Origin: Candidatus Avelusimicrobium pullarium
GTDB taxonomy: Bacteria; Elusimicrobiota; Elusimicrobia; Elusimicrobiales; Elusimicrobiaceae
Length of the DNA stretch: 64,000 nt
Direction of reading: 5' to 3'
Assembly (NCBI GenBank): GCA_944323745.1
Contig: CALUTQ010000001.1
Span: 610,863 to 674,862 of the forward strand
Shown: one piece after another, positions 25,267 to 33,866 of the stretch
Numbering within the stretch: the first letter of the stretch is position 1
Layout of the letters: every line of letters begins with the position of its first letter
Program-made: the position numbers and the translations under genes
Notes under the pieces: generated by a model
Told to the model about the DNA's origin: nothing
The model's database searches: none
The model's input: only the letters and a program-made list of their open reading frames with translations

Positions 25267-25812
25267 TTAGTGTTTTTCTTTATAGTAAATTTCTTTTTTG
25301 GTTTTGTCGGCGGCTTCCGCTCCGGCTACGGCGGCTAAAATGGCAAAGCCGAAGTCTATCGTGGCGGCGGCGCTTTTGCCGGTAATAATGCGGCCGTCGG
25401 TAACGGCATAGTCTTCTTTATAATTGCCGCCAAAGTCGCCGTTCATAGCCGTAAAGCAGGTGTAGTTTTTGCCTTTTAAATAACCGGCACGGCCCAAAAT
25501 GGTCGGCCCCGCGCAAATGGCACAAAGATAGCGGCCGGTATCGTCAAAATCGCGCAGCAGTTGCTGTACGTGCGGGTTGGCTTCCAGTTCTTTCCATTGC
25601 GGTCCGCCGGGCAAAATAATGGCGGCGTAGTGTTCGTCTTTAAACTGTTCAAACGGTTTTAAATTGCAGCAGGTTAAGCCGAAGCGGCCGGTGGCTTTAT
25701 CCCCGCGCAGGCTGTATACGTCCACGTCCAGCCCGCCGCGGCGCAAAATGGCATAGGTGCCTACGGCTTCAATTTCTTCAAACCCTTCGGTTACAAGCAT
25801 ACATACTTTCAT
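25267..25812 (-). CDS. DJ-1/PfpI family protein (YajL/ThiJ-like)
   Basis: 181 residues. N-terminal MKVCMLVTEGFEEIEA with the conserved Glu of the family, IILPGG, and the nucleophile elbow LCAICAGPTILG with Cys100. Homologues act as glyoxalases/deglycases or redox-sensing chaperones; the specific role is open. Start at 25812 chosen because GGAGGAAT precedes it; a longer frame runs back into the neighbouring gene. Confidence 0.9.
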   Translation of the reverse strand: MKVCMLVTEGFEEIEAVGTYAILRRGGLDVDVYSLRGDKATGRFGLTCCNLKPFEQFKDEHYAAIILPGGPQWKELEANPHVQQLLRDFDDTGRYLCAICAGPTILGRAGYLKGKNYTCFTAMNGDFGGNYKEDYAVTDGRIITGKSAAATIDFGFAILAAVAGAEAADKTKKEIYYKEKH

Positions 25813-25813
25813 A

Positions 25814-26269
25814 TTATTCCTCCCCTTCGCTTCTTTCTTCGTAAGGTTCAAACTGGCCTGCAAACAGCACGTCTTCCACAATGCGTGCGCAGTCGGCCAC
25901 GCAGCCGCGGCAGGAGCGCAGGCGGTCGGTCTTGCCGTCCGTGCCGCGCAGTTTGGCGCAGGAACAGGTGCCGTTCCAGTTTTCAAATTTTTCCGTCATA
26001 CTGCGGCCCAAATCAAAGGTGGCAAATTTGCTGGCCGGTTTTTGCATATTGGCGTCGCTGTTTTTTAGTCCGGCCAACATAAGCATTGCGCAGACGGACC
26101 CGCAAGTTTCGTATCTTTTGGCCATACCCAAGCCAAAGGCTTCAATGGCACGGAAAGCGGTTTTTTCATCCATATCTAACAGGTCGCAGTAGGTGCAGGC
26201 CACAGCCTGTGCACAATTATACCCGTTTTTGTGGCGCAGTTTTGCGTCTTTTACTCTTGATTTCATCAT
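25814..26269 (-). CDS. C_GCAxxG_C_C family redox-type protein
   Basis: About 151 residues, ten cysteines. Family spacing is visible: GYNCAQAVACTYC, the ETCGSVCAMLMLAG core, and C-terminal CSCAKLRG...SCRGCVADCARIVEDVL. The family is a putative Fe-S or redox protein of unknown reaction. It ends one base from the DJ-1 start, so the pair is co-transcribed, hinting at a joint thiol/redox function. An ATGATG start with an upstream GGAGAA. Confidence 0.85.
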   Translation of the reverse strand: MMKSRVKDAKLRHKNGYNCAQAVACTYCDLLDMDEKTAFRAIEAFGLGMAKRYETCGSVCAMLMLAGLKNSDANMQKPASKFATFDLGRSMTEKFENWNGTCSCAKLRGTDGKTDRLRSCRGCVADCARIVEDVLFAGQFEPYEERSEGEE

Positions 26270-26288
26270 ATCTTCTCCTACAAAACGG

Positions 26289-27746
26289 CTAATTGTTTTT
26301 TGCCGTTAATGTTTTAAAATTTGTGTGGCGGATAAGCAGCCAGGCGGCCAGCGGATAGAAGCATAAAAGCACAATTTTAAGCCCCAGCAAATGCACAAAA
26401 CTTAAATGTTCCGCGCCATACCATACGCACGCCCCCGTCAGCAGCGCCAGCAGCCCCAATGAAAACAGCTTGCCGTACTGATACGGCATCGGATACACCT
26501 TTTGCGTAAACGTAAACAGACAAGCCGCCATAACCGCATAGCTGCAGGCTACGGCGCATCCGGCGCCCAAAATGCCGATATGCGGCACCAAAAGCAGGTT
26601 GACGCTAATGCTGGTGGCTGCGCCGCCGAGGGTGATCCACATCAGCACGCGCGTACGTTTGGTGATAACGGGCCCGACCATAAAGTTAATATACAGTCCG
26701 TAAAAGAAATAGCCGATAATCACCAGCGGTATAACCTTCAGCCCGCCCCAATATTTGGGCGCAATTAAGTGGAAAGAGCCGAAAATATTGCTTTGAATAA
26801 TGTCGGGCATCAGCAGACAAAGCCCTAAAAGCACCCATAAGGCAAACGCCGTAAAAAACGTCAGCACGGCGGCAAAAAGTTCTTTGGCGTCTTTGTCTTT
26901 GGCGTGGGAGAGAAAAAACGGCCGCCACGCCTGGTCAAACATCGACACAATCAGCATCATAAAAACGCCGATTTTAAAGTTGGCCTGATAAATACCCACT
27001 TCCGAAAGACCCACCAGTTGCACTAAAATCGGCTTGTCTATCACGCTGACCAACAGGCTGGCCAGCCCCGCCGGCACAAAGGGCCAGGCAAATTTGAGCA
27101 TTTGCTTTTGCAGGGCGGGGTTAAAACGGCAGAGGCCGCCTTTAAGTTCTTGCCATACAACGGGAGACAAAGCCAAAAGCGAAGCCAGCGAACCAAAAAT
27201 ATTGGCCCAGAAAATGGACTCTACCCCCATTTTAAATACGGCAATAAAAAGCACGTTTCCGGTAACGTTTACCACAATGGACAGCGTACGTACCCCCGCA
27301 AAATACCAGGCTCTGCGCTGCAGGCGCAGTTTGGTAAAAGGGATCATATTAAGCATATCCAAAAACAAAATGACGATAGCCAAATAGATAAGGCGTACGT
27401 TTTGCGTGCCGATGCCGGCCAGCAGCGTCAGCGGTTTGGCGGCTAAAAACATTAGGACGCTAAGCAGCAGCCCATAACCCAAAAGCCCGTAAAAACAATG
27501 CTGAAAAACTTCTTTTTTGTTTTCGGCCTCGCTGGCAAAACGCAGATAGCTTTGGTCCATCCCAAACAAAAACACCACGTTGAGCAGTGCCACCAAGGCA
27601 AACACAGACGCCACGATGCCGTAATCGGCCGTGGCCAAATAGTAGGTGTAAAAAGGAACCAGACAAAAGTTCAGCAGGCGCGCCACTACTGTGGACGTGC
27701 CGTACACCAAAGTCTCTTTCCCCAGGCGTAAAATATCGTTAGACAT
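26289..27746 (-). CDS. Polysaccharide biosynthesis / oligosaccharide flippase (Wzx-like)
   Basis: 485 residues with about 14 hydrophobic segments. N-terminal LGKETLVYGTSTVVARLLNFCLVPFYTYYL and FGMDQSYLRFASE match the PST/MVF flippase superfamily, which flips lipid-linked sugars across the inner membrane. No glycosyltransferases are adjacent, so the substrate (O-antigen, capsule or other) is unknown. Confidence 0.88.
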   Translation of the reverse strand: MSNDILRLGKETLVYGTSTVVARLLNFCLVPFYTYYLATADYGIVASVFALVALLNVVFLFGMDQSYLRFASEAENKKEVFQHCFYGLLGYGLLLSVLMFLAAKPLTLLAGIGTQNVRLIYLAIVILFLDMLNMIPFTKLRLQRRAWYFAGVRTLSIVVNVTGNVLFIAVFKMGVESIFWANIFGSLASLLALSPVVWQELKGGLCRFNPALQKQMLKFAWPFVPAGLASLLVSVIDKPILVQLVGLSEVGIYQANFKIGVFMMLIVSMFDQAWRPFFLSHAKDKDAKELFAAVLTFFTAFALWVLLGLCLLMPDIIQSNIFGSFHLIAPKYWGGLKVIPLVIIGYFFYGLYINFMVGPVITKRTRVLMWITLGGAATSISVNLLLVPHIGILGAGCAVACSYAVMAACLFTFTQKVYPMPYQYGKLFSLGLLALLTGACVWYGAEHLSFVHLLGLKIVLLCFYPLAAWLLIRHTNFKTLTAKNN

Positions 27747-27751
27747 AGCAC

Positions 27752-27782
27752 AAAAAGCCCCGCGGCAAAACGCCGCGGGGCG
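27752..27782 (-). terminator. Terminator of the purine nucleoside phosphorylase transcript
   Basis: - strand GCCCCGCGGCG-ttttg-CCGCGGGGCTTTTTG. Confidence 0.85.
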
Positions 27783-27788
27783 CTTACA

Positions 27789-28610
27789 TTACAGTTTAGG
27801 CAAAATAGCTTCCAGCAAGTTTTTAAATTTGCCTTTAATCTTGTTTGTTTCGCGGATGGTCTGCTCGTGCGAAAGCGGAATTTTGGAAATACCGCAGCCC
27901 ATATTGCTTACCCAGGCCAGCCCCAGCACCAAAATACCGCACTGGCGCGCCACCAACACTTCCGGCACGACGCTCATCCCCACCACCGTGGCACCCAACG
28001 TTTTAAACGCGCGTATTTCGGAGGGGGTTTCAAAGTTCGGGCCGGTCGTGGCCAAATAGGCGCCTTCTTTGGCACTGATTTTTAATTTTTTGCAGGCGTC
28101 CATTGTTGTTTTGCGCATTGTTTTGTCATACGCTTCAGAGAGGTCAAAAAACATCGGCCCGAAAGCCGGGTCGTAATTGCCTATAAGCGGGTTGTTGCAC
28201 ATAAAGTTGATGTGGTCGTTTAAAACGCACAAAGAACCTGGTTTGAGTTTGAGATCCAAAGATCCTACGGCGGCGGAAACAATCAGTTTTTTTACACCCA
28301 GCAGGAACATCGTGCGTACAGAGACGGCTAACTCTTTCATCGGGTGCCCTTCGTAATAGTGAAAGCGCCCTTGCATAACCATCAGTTTTTTGCCTTTATA
28401 AACGCCAAAAATCAGGTTGCCGCTGTGGCCCGGCACGGTGCTGCGCAAAAAGCCGGGGATATCGGCGTAGGAAATGACGATTTTTTTCTCCAGCGGGGGA
28501 ACAGATTCCGCCAAGCCGGAGCCTGTGATAAGGGCAATTTCCGGCTTAAAGTTTTTCGTTTTTTTGTTAATGAACGCGACGGCTTTTTTGACTTGCTGCA
28601 GTTGGGTCAT
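27789..28610 (-). CDS. Purine nucleoside phosphorylase (trimeric PNP/MTAP superfamily)
   Basis: 273 residues. GSGLAESV (phosphate loop), VPGHSGNL, MQGRFHYYEGH, VSAAVGSLDLKLKPGSLCVLNDHIN, TTGPNFETPSEIRAFKTLGATVVGMS and a C-terminal SHEQTIRE. Phosphorolysis of purine nucleosides in salvage. Start at 28610 chosen for the GGAGG SD; the frame extends further upstream without support. Confidence 0.92.
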   Translation of the reverse strand: MTQLQQVKKAVAFINKKTKNFKPEIALITGSGLAESVPPLEKKIVISYADIPGFLRSTVPGHSGNLIFGVYKGKKLMVMQGRFHYYEGHPMKELAVSVRTMFLLGVKKLIVSAAVGSLDLKLKPGSLCVLNDHINFMCNNPLIGNYDPAFGPMFFDLSEAYDKTMRKTTMDACKKLKISAKEGAYLATTGPNFETPSEIRAFKTLGATVVGMSVVPEVLVARQCGILVLGLAWVSNMGCGISKIPLSHEQTIRETNKIKGKFKNLLEAILPKL

Positions 28611-28623
28611 ACGGCCTCCGTAA

Positions 28624-28983
28624 TCATAAAGTGCCCCGCCGGGGGAAAAAGGCATTTTCAAGGTGTGTTATTTTTCCGTCCAGCAGGCAGATAACATCAA
28701 ATCTTATACTATCAAATTTGGGGGTGTTTTCCTTAACGTAGCACTCCGCCGTGAGCGTAATTTTGCGCTGTTTGGCCGGCGTTACGGCCGCCAAGGGGCC
28801 GCCAAAAGCGCCCGAAGCGCGTTTTTTTACTTCCGCAAACACCAGCGTTTGGCCGTCGCGTGCAATAATGTCTATTTCGCCGCAGGGCCGGCGGTAATTA
28901 CGTGCTATAATGGCAAGACCTTTTGTTTCCAAGTAGCGGCAAGCCGCGTCTTCGCCGGCGGCGCCGCTTTGCAATGTGTTCAT
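28624..28983 (-). CDS. yraN: UPF0102 family protein YraN (endonuclease-fold)
   Basis: 119 residues. AGEDAACRYLETKGLAIIARNYR and GEIDIIARDGQTLVFAEVKKR, i.e. the D...ExK nuclease-type core. Function not established. ATG overlaps the rnhB stop by four bases, a very common rnhB-yraN pairing. Confidence 0.92.
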   Translation of the reverse strand: MNTLQSGAAGEDAACRYLETKGLAIIARNYRRPCGEIDIIARDGQTLVFAEVKKRASGAFGGPLAAVTPAKQRKITLTAECYVKENTPKFDSIRFDVICLLDGKITHLENAFFPRRGTL

Positions 28984-29621
28984 GGGAAAAGAGTCGGCTT
29001 AAAAAATTTACGCACCGGTGCAAACGTTTTGCGGTGCTGCGGGCAGGGGCCCAGCTTTTCCAGCGCTTCCAAATGTTTGGGGGTACCGTAGCCTTTGTGC
29101 CCGGCAAAGCCGTAACCGGGATAGAGTTTGTCTAAAATGTCCATATAGCGGTCGCGGCAGACTTTGGCTACAATGCTGGCCGCGGCGATATTTAACGATT
29201 TGGCGTCGCCGTCTATGACGGCCTCTTGGCGGAGGGGAAAATCGGTAATGCGGTGCGGCCCGTCCACCAAAGCCACCGCGCCGGGGATGGTGTAAAATTT
29301 TTTGGCGGCGCGGCGCATAGCCAAAAAAGTGGCCTGCAAAATATTATAGCGGTCTATTTCTTCGGCCGAGGCATAACCCACGCCGTAAAGGACGCCCAAA
29401 TCATTGATGCGTTTAAAAATTTCTTCCCGTTTTTTATGGGTTAATTTTTTGCTGTCGTTTACGTCTTCAAAGTAGGAATAAAGATTGGAACCTATATAGC
29501 AGGCACAAGCTACTACCGGGCCCGCCAGGGGGCCGCGTCCGGCTTCGTCAATGCCAAAAAGGGTGGCGGTTTCCAGCCGTAGAGCACTTTTTTTGTCAAA
29601 ATCTTGAAGCGGGGTTTTCAT
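28980..29621 (-). CDS. rnhB: Ribonuclease HII
   Basis: 213 residues. GIDEAGRGPLAGPVVACACYI holds the D-E catalytic pair; DGPHRI, SIVAKVCRDRYM and YGFAGHKGYGTPKHLEAL follow. Removes ribonucleotides from DNA and RNA primers. Start ATG 29621 with AAGGAG; a TTG one codon upstream is in frame but less likely. TGCTACAAT upstream (about 29642-29650) is a good extended -10. Confidence 0.95.
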   Translation of the reverse strand: MKTPLQDFDKKSALRLETATLFGIDEAGRGPLAGPVVACACYIGSNLYSYFEDVNDSKKLTHKKREEIFKRINDLGVLYGVGYASAEEIDRYNILQATFLAMRRAAKKFYTIPGAVALVDGPHRITDFPLRQEAVIDGDAKSLNIAAASIVAKVCRDRYMDILDKLYPGYGFAGHKGYGTPKHLEALEKLGPCPQHRKTFAPVRKFFKPTLFP

Positions 29622-29748
29622 CAAAGGCTCCTTTTTGTTTTATTGTAGCATTTCCCGCCTGAAAAAACATAAAAATCCGCCGGGAAATTTTGGTGTAAAA
29701 GCATAGCGTTGCAAACGACAGAGCGGCTTGGTTTCTTTCGGGGCATAA

Positions 29749-29774
29749 AAAAGCCCCGCGGTTGCGGGGCTTTT
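29749..29774 (-). terminator. Terminator downstream of pssA
   Basis: AAAAGCCCCGC-ggtt-GCGGGGCTTTT; the - strand reads into a T run. Confidence 0.85.
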
Positions 29775-29788
29775 AGCGTAAAACAAAA

Positions 29789-30586
29789 TTATTTTTCCAC
29801 TTTTATGCCTTTAAACGCGCGGTACAAAACCGCCAACAGCCCAAAAAGCACATAAGCAGACATTACGATAAAAATAACGTCCTGCGGGTAGCGCACCAAC
29901 AGCACGACCAAAACCACGATAAGCAGCATCGTCCAAACACTCATCTTTTTTTCGCGTTTGGCTTTAAAGGCCGCATACGGCACCGTGGACACCATCAGCA
30001 GCGCCAGCACCACCATTGCAATGGCTACAAAATTGTAGAGGTGCGGTAAGTACACCTGCATAATGCGCAGGTTGTGGCCGCCCATATTGCTTTCCATAAT
30101 ACTGTACGAAATGGCAAAGGACGCCAAAATGGAAGCCGGCGCCGGCACCGGTAAGCCGGAGAAATATTTTTTGGAGCCTTCCCCTGCATAGGCCATTGCA
30201 TTAAATTTAGCCAGGCGCAGCACGCCAAAGCAGGCGTACACGCACGCAATCGGCGCACCCCAAAGCGGGTATTGCTGCAAAACCATAAAATACATCAGCA
30301 GGGCCGGAGCCGTGCAGAAAGATACGGCATCGGCCAAAGAGTCCATTTCTACGCCGAAGTTGCTTTCCGTGCCCAGCATACGGGCTACGCGGCCGTCAAA
30401 CAAATCAAACACGGCGGCAATTAAAATAAGCCAACCGGCTTTGCCGAAATTGCCGTGGCTGGAAGCTAAGATAGAGAAAAACCCGCACGCCAAATTGCCC
30501 AGCGTAAAAAGCGAAGGGGCAGCAGCAGCACCGGTTCTTTTTAATTTTTCTACACCCGTAGCGGTGTCTTTATTATCTTGATTCAT
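29789..30586 (-). CDS. pssA: CDP-diacylglycerol--serine O-phosphatidyltransferase
   Basis: 265 residues, about eight membrane helices. CDP-alcohol phosphotransferase motif spread over FDLFDGRVARMLGTESNFGVEMDSLADAVSF (DG, AR, G, D, D all present). Makes phosphatidylserine, the substrate of the Psd encoded directly upstream, so both steps to phosphatidylethanolamine are here. SD AAGGAC. A hairpin terminator lies between psd and pssA, so pssA may be transcribed separately. Confidence 0.94.
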   Translation of the reverse strand: MNQDNKDTATGVEKLKRTGAAAAPSLFTLGNLACGFFSILASSHGNFGKAGWLILIAAVFDLFDGRVARMLGTESNFGVEMDSLADAVSFCTAPALLMYFMVLQQYPLWGAPIACVYACFGVLRLAKFNAMAYAGEGSKKYFSGLPVPAPASILASFAISYSIMESNMGGHNLRIMQVYLPHLYNFVAIAMVVLALLMVSTVPYAAFKAKREKKMSVWTMLLIVVLVVLLVRYPQDVIFIVMSAYVLFGLLAVLYRAFKGIKVEK

Positions 30587-30601
30587 ATATCGTCCTTAAA
30601 T

Positions 30602-30630
30602 AAAAAAACGGCGCAAAAGCGCCGTTTTAA
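30602..30630 (-). terminator. Terminator between psd and pssA
   Basis: CGGCGC-aaaa-GCGCCG with a T7 run on the - strand, ending about 16 bases before the pssA start. Confidence 0.78.
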
Positions 30631-30636
30631 AAAAGG

Positions 30637-31305
30637 TTATTTCCACAAAGCCAGCACGGTGTTGCCACCCTGCACTTTTTGGCCTTCTTTTACCATTACG
30701 CGCACGGCATTTTTGGGCATATATACGGCCACTTGGCTGCCAAAACGCACCAGGCCAATCAGTTCGCCGGCTTTTACCTGTTGGCCGGGCTTAACCCAGC
30801 ATTCAATGCGCCGTGCAATAGCGCCCGTAATTTGTTCCACGTGGGCAAAGCGGTCGCTGTTTGGACGGTAAATTTGAATTAAATTGCGTTCGTTGTCTGT
30901 GGCGGCTTGGGGGTTGTTGGCAAACAAGAACTGCCCTTTGTGATAAAAAATCTCACCGATTACGCCGTCCACCGTAGCACGCTGCACGTGTACGTCAAAA
31001 ATAGAAAGGAAAATGCGCACGACGACGGAATTGGGGTCGTCTTCCGTTTTGATGCTCAGCACCGTGCCGTCGGCCGGGCAGGCAATTTCGTCCGGAGCAA
31101 ACTGCACATTGCGTTTGGGATTGCGGAAAAAGAACGCGCAAAAGCAGGCCACCACCAAAAAAAGTCCGCCCAAGACGCGAAAACCGAACAACAGAAAGAA
31201 CACCGCAATAAGCAAAGCGATGGAAAAAAACCGCAGCCCGATGGGCAAAACGGTAAACACCCAGCCGAAACATTTGGTCAGCGTACGCTGAAAATCTTCT
31301 AACAT
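30637..31305 (-). CDS. psd: Phosphatidylserine decarboxylase proenzyme (short, PSD-A type)
   Basis: 222 residues. Two hydrophobic N-terminal segments, then FRNPKRNV, CPADGTV, VRIFLSIFDVHVQRATVDG and the processing motif VRFGSQVAVYMP, where self-cleavage at Gly-Ser would leave the pyruvoyl group on Ser. Starts at ATG 31305 behind AAGGGG; the open frame extends six codons further. Confidence 0.93.
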   Translation of the reverse strand: MLEDFQRTLTKCFGWVFTVLPIGLRFFSIALLIAVFFLLFGFRVLGGLFLVVACFCAFFFRNPKRNVQFAPDEIACPADGTVLSIKTEDDPNSVVVRIFLSIFDVHVQRATVDGVIGEIFYHKGQFLFANNPQAATDNERNLIQIYRPNSDRFAHVEQITGAIARRIECWVKPGQQVKAGELIGLVRFGSQVAVYMPKNAVRVMVKEGQKVQGGNTVLALWK

Positions 31306-31346
31306 AAAACCCCTTTCCGGCAATATCGGCCGGTTAAATAAAAGTG

Positions 31347-31429
31347 TGGGCAGGGGGGGACTCGAACCCCCACGGTCTTGCGACCAACAGATTTTAAGTC
31401 TGTCGCGTCTACCATTCCGCCACCAGCCC
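31347..31429 (-). tRNA. tRNA-Leu (anticodon TAA)
   Basis: 83 nt with a long variable arm. Acceptor GGGCTGG/CCTGCCC (one T-T mismatch at pair 5), anticodon stem ACAGA/TCTGT with loop CTTAAAA giving UAA, T loop TTCGAGT. CCA not encoded. A TGTTAAAAT promoter lies at about 31439-31447. Confidence 0.94.
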
Positions 31430-31503
31430 TACAGTAATTATTTTAACAAAAAACGAGCCCCGCCGCACAGTTTGCTTGTGTTTGCCGTGCACATTTGCTC
31501 TGG

Positions 31504-31914
31504 TCAGCGGTTTGAAAGTTTAAGCGAGTTGTAAAATTTTTGGCAGAAAAGTGCTTTAACGCCCACGCCTTTTAAGCGGGACTGCAAATCTCGGTCGGAA
31601 GTGACGGCAATAACACGGGTGCCGTTTTGGGCCAAAAAGTCCGCTTCCTGAAAAATATAGTCGTCGGCGGTAATGTCTTCGGAAAAAACGATGTGTACCC
31701 CGCTTCTGTATAAAGGCCCCACGGGGCGGTAAGCGCCGTCAAACACTACGCGATATTCGTGCATTGCGTATTTTTCGTCTTGGGACACAGCTTCCAAAAA
31801 GTCCAAAAATTCCGCGGTTACGTCTTCTTCGCTGCGGGCAAATTGCCATAGAAAGCTGCGCACCAGGTTCAGCCCGTCTATTAAGTAAATGGTTGGTTTT
31901 GTGGTAACGTACAT
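31504..31914 (-). CDS. YacP-like NYN-domain ribonuclease (Rae1-like)
   Basis: 136 residues. IYLIDGLNLVRSF (first acidic motif), YRVVFDGAYRP, VHIVFSEDITADDYIF and VIAVTSDRDLQ match the YacP/Rae1 branch of the NYN/PIN superfamily. In Bacillus subtilis Rae1 cuts mRNA in the ribosomal A site. The gene is divergent from ssrA, whose tmRNA rescues ribosomes on cut mRNAs, suggesting a functional pair. ATG 31914 (MYVTTKP) chosen; the frame is open upstream but passes through the ssrA promoter. Confidence 0.82.
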   Translation of the reverse strand: MYVTTKPTIYLIDGLNLVRSFLWQFARSEEDVTAEFLDFLEAVSQDEKYAMHEYRVVFDGAYRPVGPLYRSGVHIVFSEDITADDYIFQEADFLAQNGTRVIAVTSDRDLQSRLKGVGVKALFCQKFYNSLKLSNR

Positions 31915-31948
31915 AATTTGGGCGGCGTATTGTGCCGCAGGCGTAAAA

Positions 31949-31976
31949 TTGCTATAAGAAAATGATACAATATAAT
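31949..31976 (+). promoter_or_regulatory. Probable promoter of ssrA
   Basis: TTGCTA (31949-31954), 16-base spacer, TATAAT (31971-31976); a start near 31983 would give a ~43-base leader to be removed by RNase P. Confidence 0.5.
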
Positions 31977-32025
31977 ACCCTATTCCGGCAGGGCCGGAAG
32001 GTTCTTTGACAATTTCCGTATTTAC

Positions 32026-32368
32026 GGGGGTGTAATAGATTCGACGGGTATCTGTTACGGCTCGGGAGCAGGTATTGGTTGGCCAGGCCAATTAAAATAG
32101 GGCTAAAAAAATAACTAACGACAATCAAGTCGCTTGGGCTAACGCTTAGTCCACTGTCGTCTGTGTGCTTTTCACACGCATAGGCAAGGCAGTCATTATG
32201 TGAAATGCGGCGCAGCGGGCGCGTTTCGTCCTTCTGCGCTTAAGACCAACGGAACAAATCACGCGGGTGCCGCCGTGCGCTTACCGCGTGATTAACCAAG
32301 CGCGGCTAAACCTGTAGGGCCTGAACTGTTAAGATGTTCGGACGGGGGTGCGAATCCCCCCACCTCCA
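32026..32368 (+). ncRNA. ssrA: tmRNA (transfer-messenger RNA)
   Basis: Starts GGGGGTGTAATAGATTCGAC and ends with a T arm GGGGGTGCGAATCCCCC and acceptor CACCTCC plus A; pairing GGGGGUG/CACCUCC keeps the G3-U alanine identity pair. CCA is not encoded (CTT follows). The tag ORF runs from GCT 32102 to TAG 32147-32149 and encodes AKKITNDNQVAWANA, 15 residues. The C-terminus WANA differs from the usual ALAA-type end. Role: rescue of stalled ribosomes and tagging for proteolysis. Confidence 0.95.
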
Positions 32369-32448
32369 CTTTTTATAGGGCGTCTGATGGGCCCGCATTT
32401 AATGAAAACGGAAATTGAAACAGATTTTTACGGTAACGGAGGGCTTTT

Positions 32449-33858
32449 ATGGCCGCTGAAATTAAGTTTGGCACCGACGGTTGGAGAGGCATTATCGCGT
32501 GGGATTTTACCTATGAAAACGTGCGCCGGCTGGCGCAGGCGCTGGCTGATTATATCAATGAAAATGCACCTTCTGACGAAAACGGCAAAATGGCAAAGGT
32601 GTTTGTCGGTTATGACCGCCGCTTTATGTCGGACTTGTTCGCCGCCGATATTGCCAGCATTTTGCGTTCCAATAAAATAGACGTTACGCTTTCCGACCGA
32701 CCTGTTACCACCCCTATGGTCAGTGCGCTGACGCTAAAAAAATTCTGGCTGGGCATTACAGTCACCGCCAGCCATAACCCTGCCCAGTATAACGGCGTAA
32801 AAGTGAAATGGGCCGGCTGTTCCGCCCCCACGCGTGAAACGCGCGAAATAGAGGCACTTATAGACGTCAACCCCGTGCTGTTTTTATATGGGCAGAAGGC
32901 CGAACAAAAAAACCTGACCGATTTATATCAAAAATATTTGACGTCGCTGGCCAATACCAAAAAAATTGCGGCTTTTAAAGGAACCATCGTGGCCGATTAT
33001 ATGTACGGCGCGGCGGCGGGCTGGCTGGAAACGGTTTTGCCGAAAAATAAAATTATCGCTTTGCACGCCGAGCACGACCCTACGTTCCGCGGGTTGCAGC
33101 CGGATCCGTCCTTAAAAAATTTGGACGAGCTTAAAAAAACGGTGCTGGCCAAAAAAGCCGCCGTCGGGTTTGCTTTTGACGGAGACGGCGACCGCTTTGG
33201 TTTAATTGACGAAAAAGGCAATTTTGTTACGCCCTGTCTGGTAGCGGCGGTGCTTTTAGATTATTTGATTAAAAATAAAAAACTGAAGGGCAAAGTGGTG
33301 CAGACTATGTCTATGGGTTATTTGCCCAAACGCATTGCCCGCGCCTACGATATGCCTTTTGAAGAAGTGGCCGTCGGGTTTAAAAACGTGGCGGAACGTA
33401 TGGCTTTGGAAGAAGTGGCTTTTGGCGTAGAAGAAGCCGGCGGCTATGCTTGGAAAGGCGGCGCCACCGACAGAGACGGCTTGGCGGTGGCTTTGGCCTG
33501 GCTGGAAATGCTGGCCGACACCAAAAAGAAAGTGTCCGAATTGTGTGAAGCGGTAACAAAGCAGTACGGCCCTTCCGTGTATCAGCGGCGCGATTTGCCG
33601 GCCGCTAAGCCGATAGACAAAGCGGCTTTTGTGGAAAAACTGCGCAAAAAACTGCCTAAAAAAATAGGTTCTTTTAAAGTGGCCGAAATTGCCACGCTGG
33701 ACGGTTTAAAAATTTATTTTGAAAAAGACGAATGGCTGCTTGTCCGTCCGTCCGGTACGGAACCTTTGGTGCGCGTGTATGCCGAAGCTGGCACCAAAAA
33801 AGACACGCAAACATTGTTGGACTTTGGCGAAAAATTGGTCGCTCAATATATTAAGTAG
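32449..33858 (+). CDS. Phosphoglucomutase/phosphomannomutase family protein
   Basis: 469 residues, alpha-D-phosphohexomutase family. N-terminal IKFGTDGWRGI, phosphoserine loop VTASHNPAQYNGVK (Ser of TASHNP), metal loop AFDGDGDRFGLID, sugar-binding loop EEAGGYAWKGGATDRDG, and phosphate-binding RPSGTEPLVRVYAE. Whether it prefers glucose or mannose phosphates is not readable. SD GGAGG. Eight bases before the response-regulator gene. Confidence 0.93.
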   Translation: MAAEIKFGTDGWRGIIAWDFTYENVRRLAQALADYINENAPSDENGKMAKVFVGYDRRFMSDLFAADIASILRSNKIDVTLSDRPVTTPMVSALTLKKFWLGITVTASHNPAQYNGVKVKWAGCSAPTRETREIEALIDVNPVLFLYGQKAEQKNLTDLYQKYLTSLANTKKIAAFKGTIVADYMYGAAAGWLETVLPKNKIIALHAEHDPTFRGLQPDPSLKNLDELKKTVLAKKAAVGFAFDGDGDRFGLIDEKGNFVTPCLVAAVLLDYLIKNKKLKGKVVQTMSMGYLPKRIARAYDMPFEEVAVGFKNVAERMALEEVAFGVEEAGGYAWKGGATDRDGLAVALAWLEMLADTKKKVSELCEAVTKQYGPSVYQRRDLPAAKPIDKAAFVEKLRKKLPKKIGSFKVAEIATLDGLKIYFEKDEWLLVRPSGTEPLVRVYAEAGTKKDTQTLLDFGEKLVAQYIK

Positions 33859-33866
33859 GGGAGATT

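Noticed and set aside
31981-32025. TTGACA at 32006-32011 as the ssrA -35
   Set aside because: A -10 at the right distance would fall inside mature tmRNA; the TATAAT at 31971-31976 is better placed.
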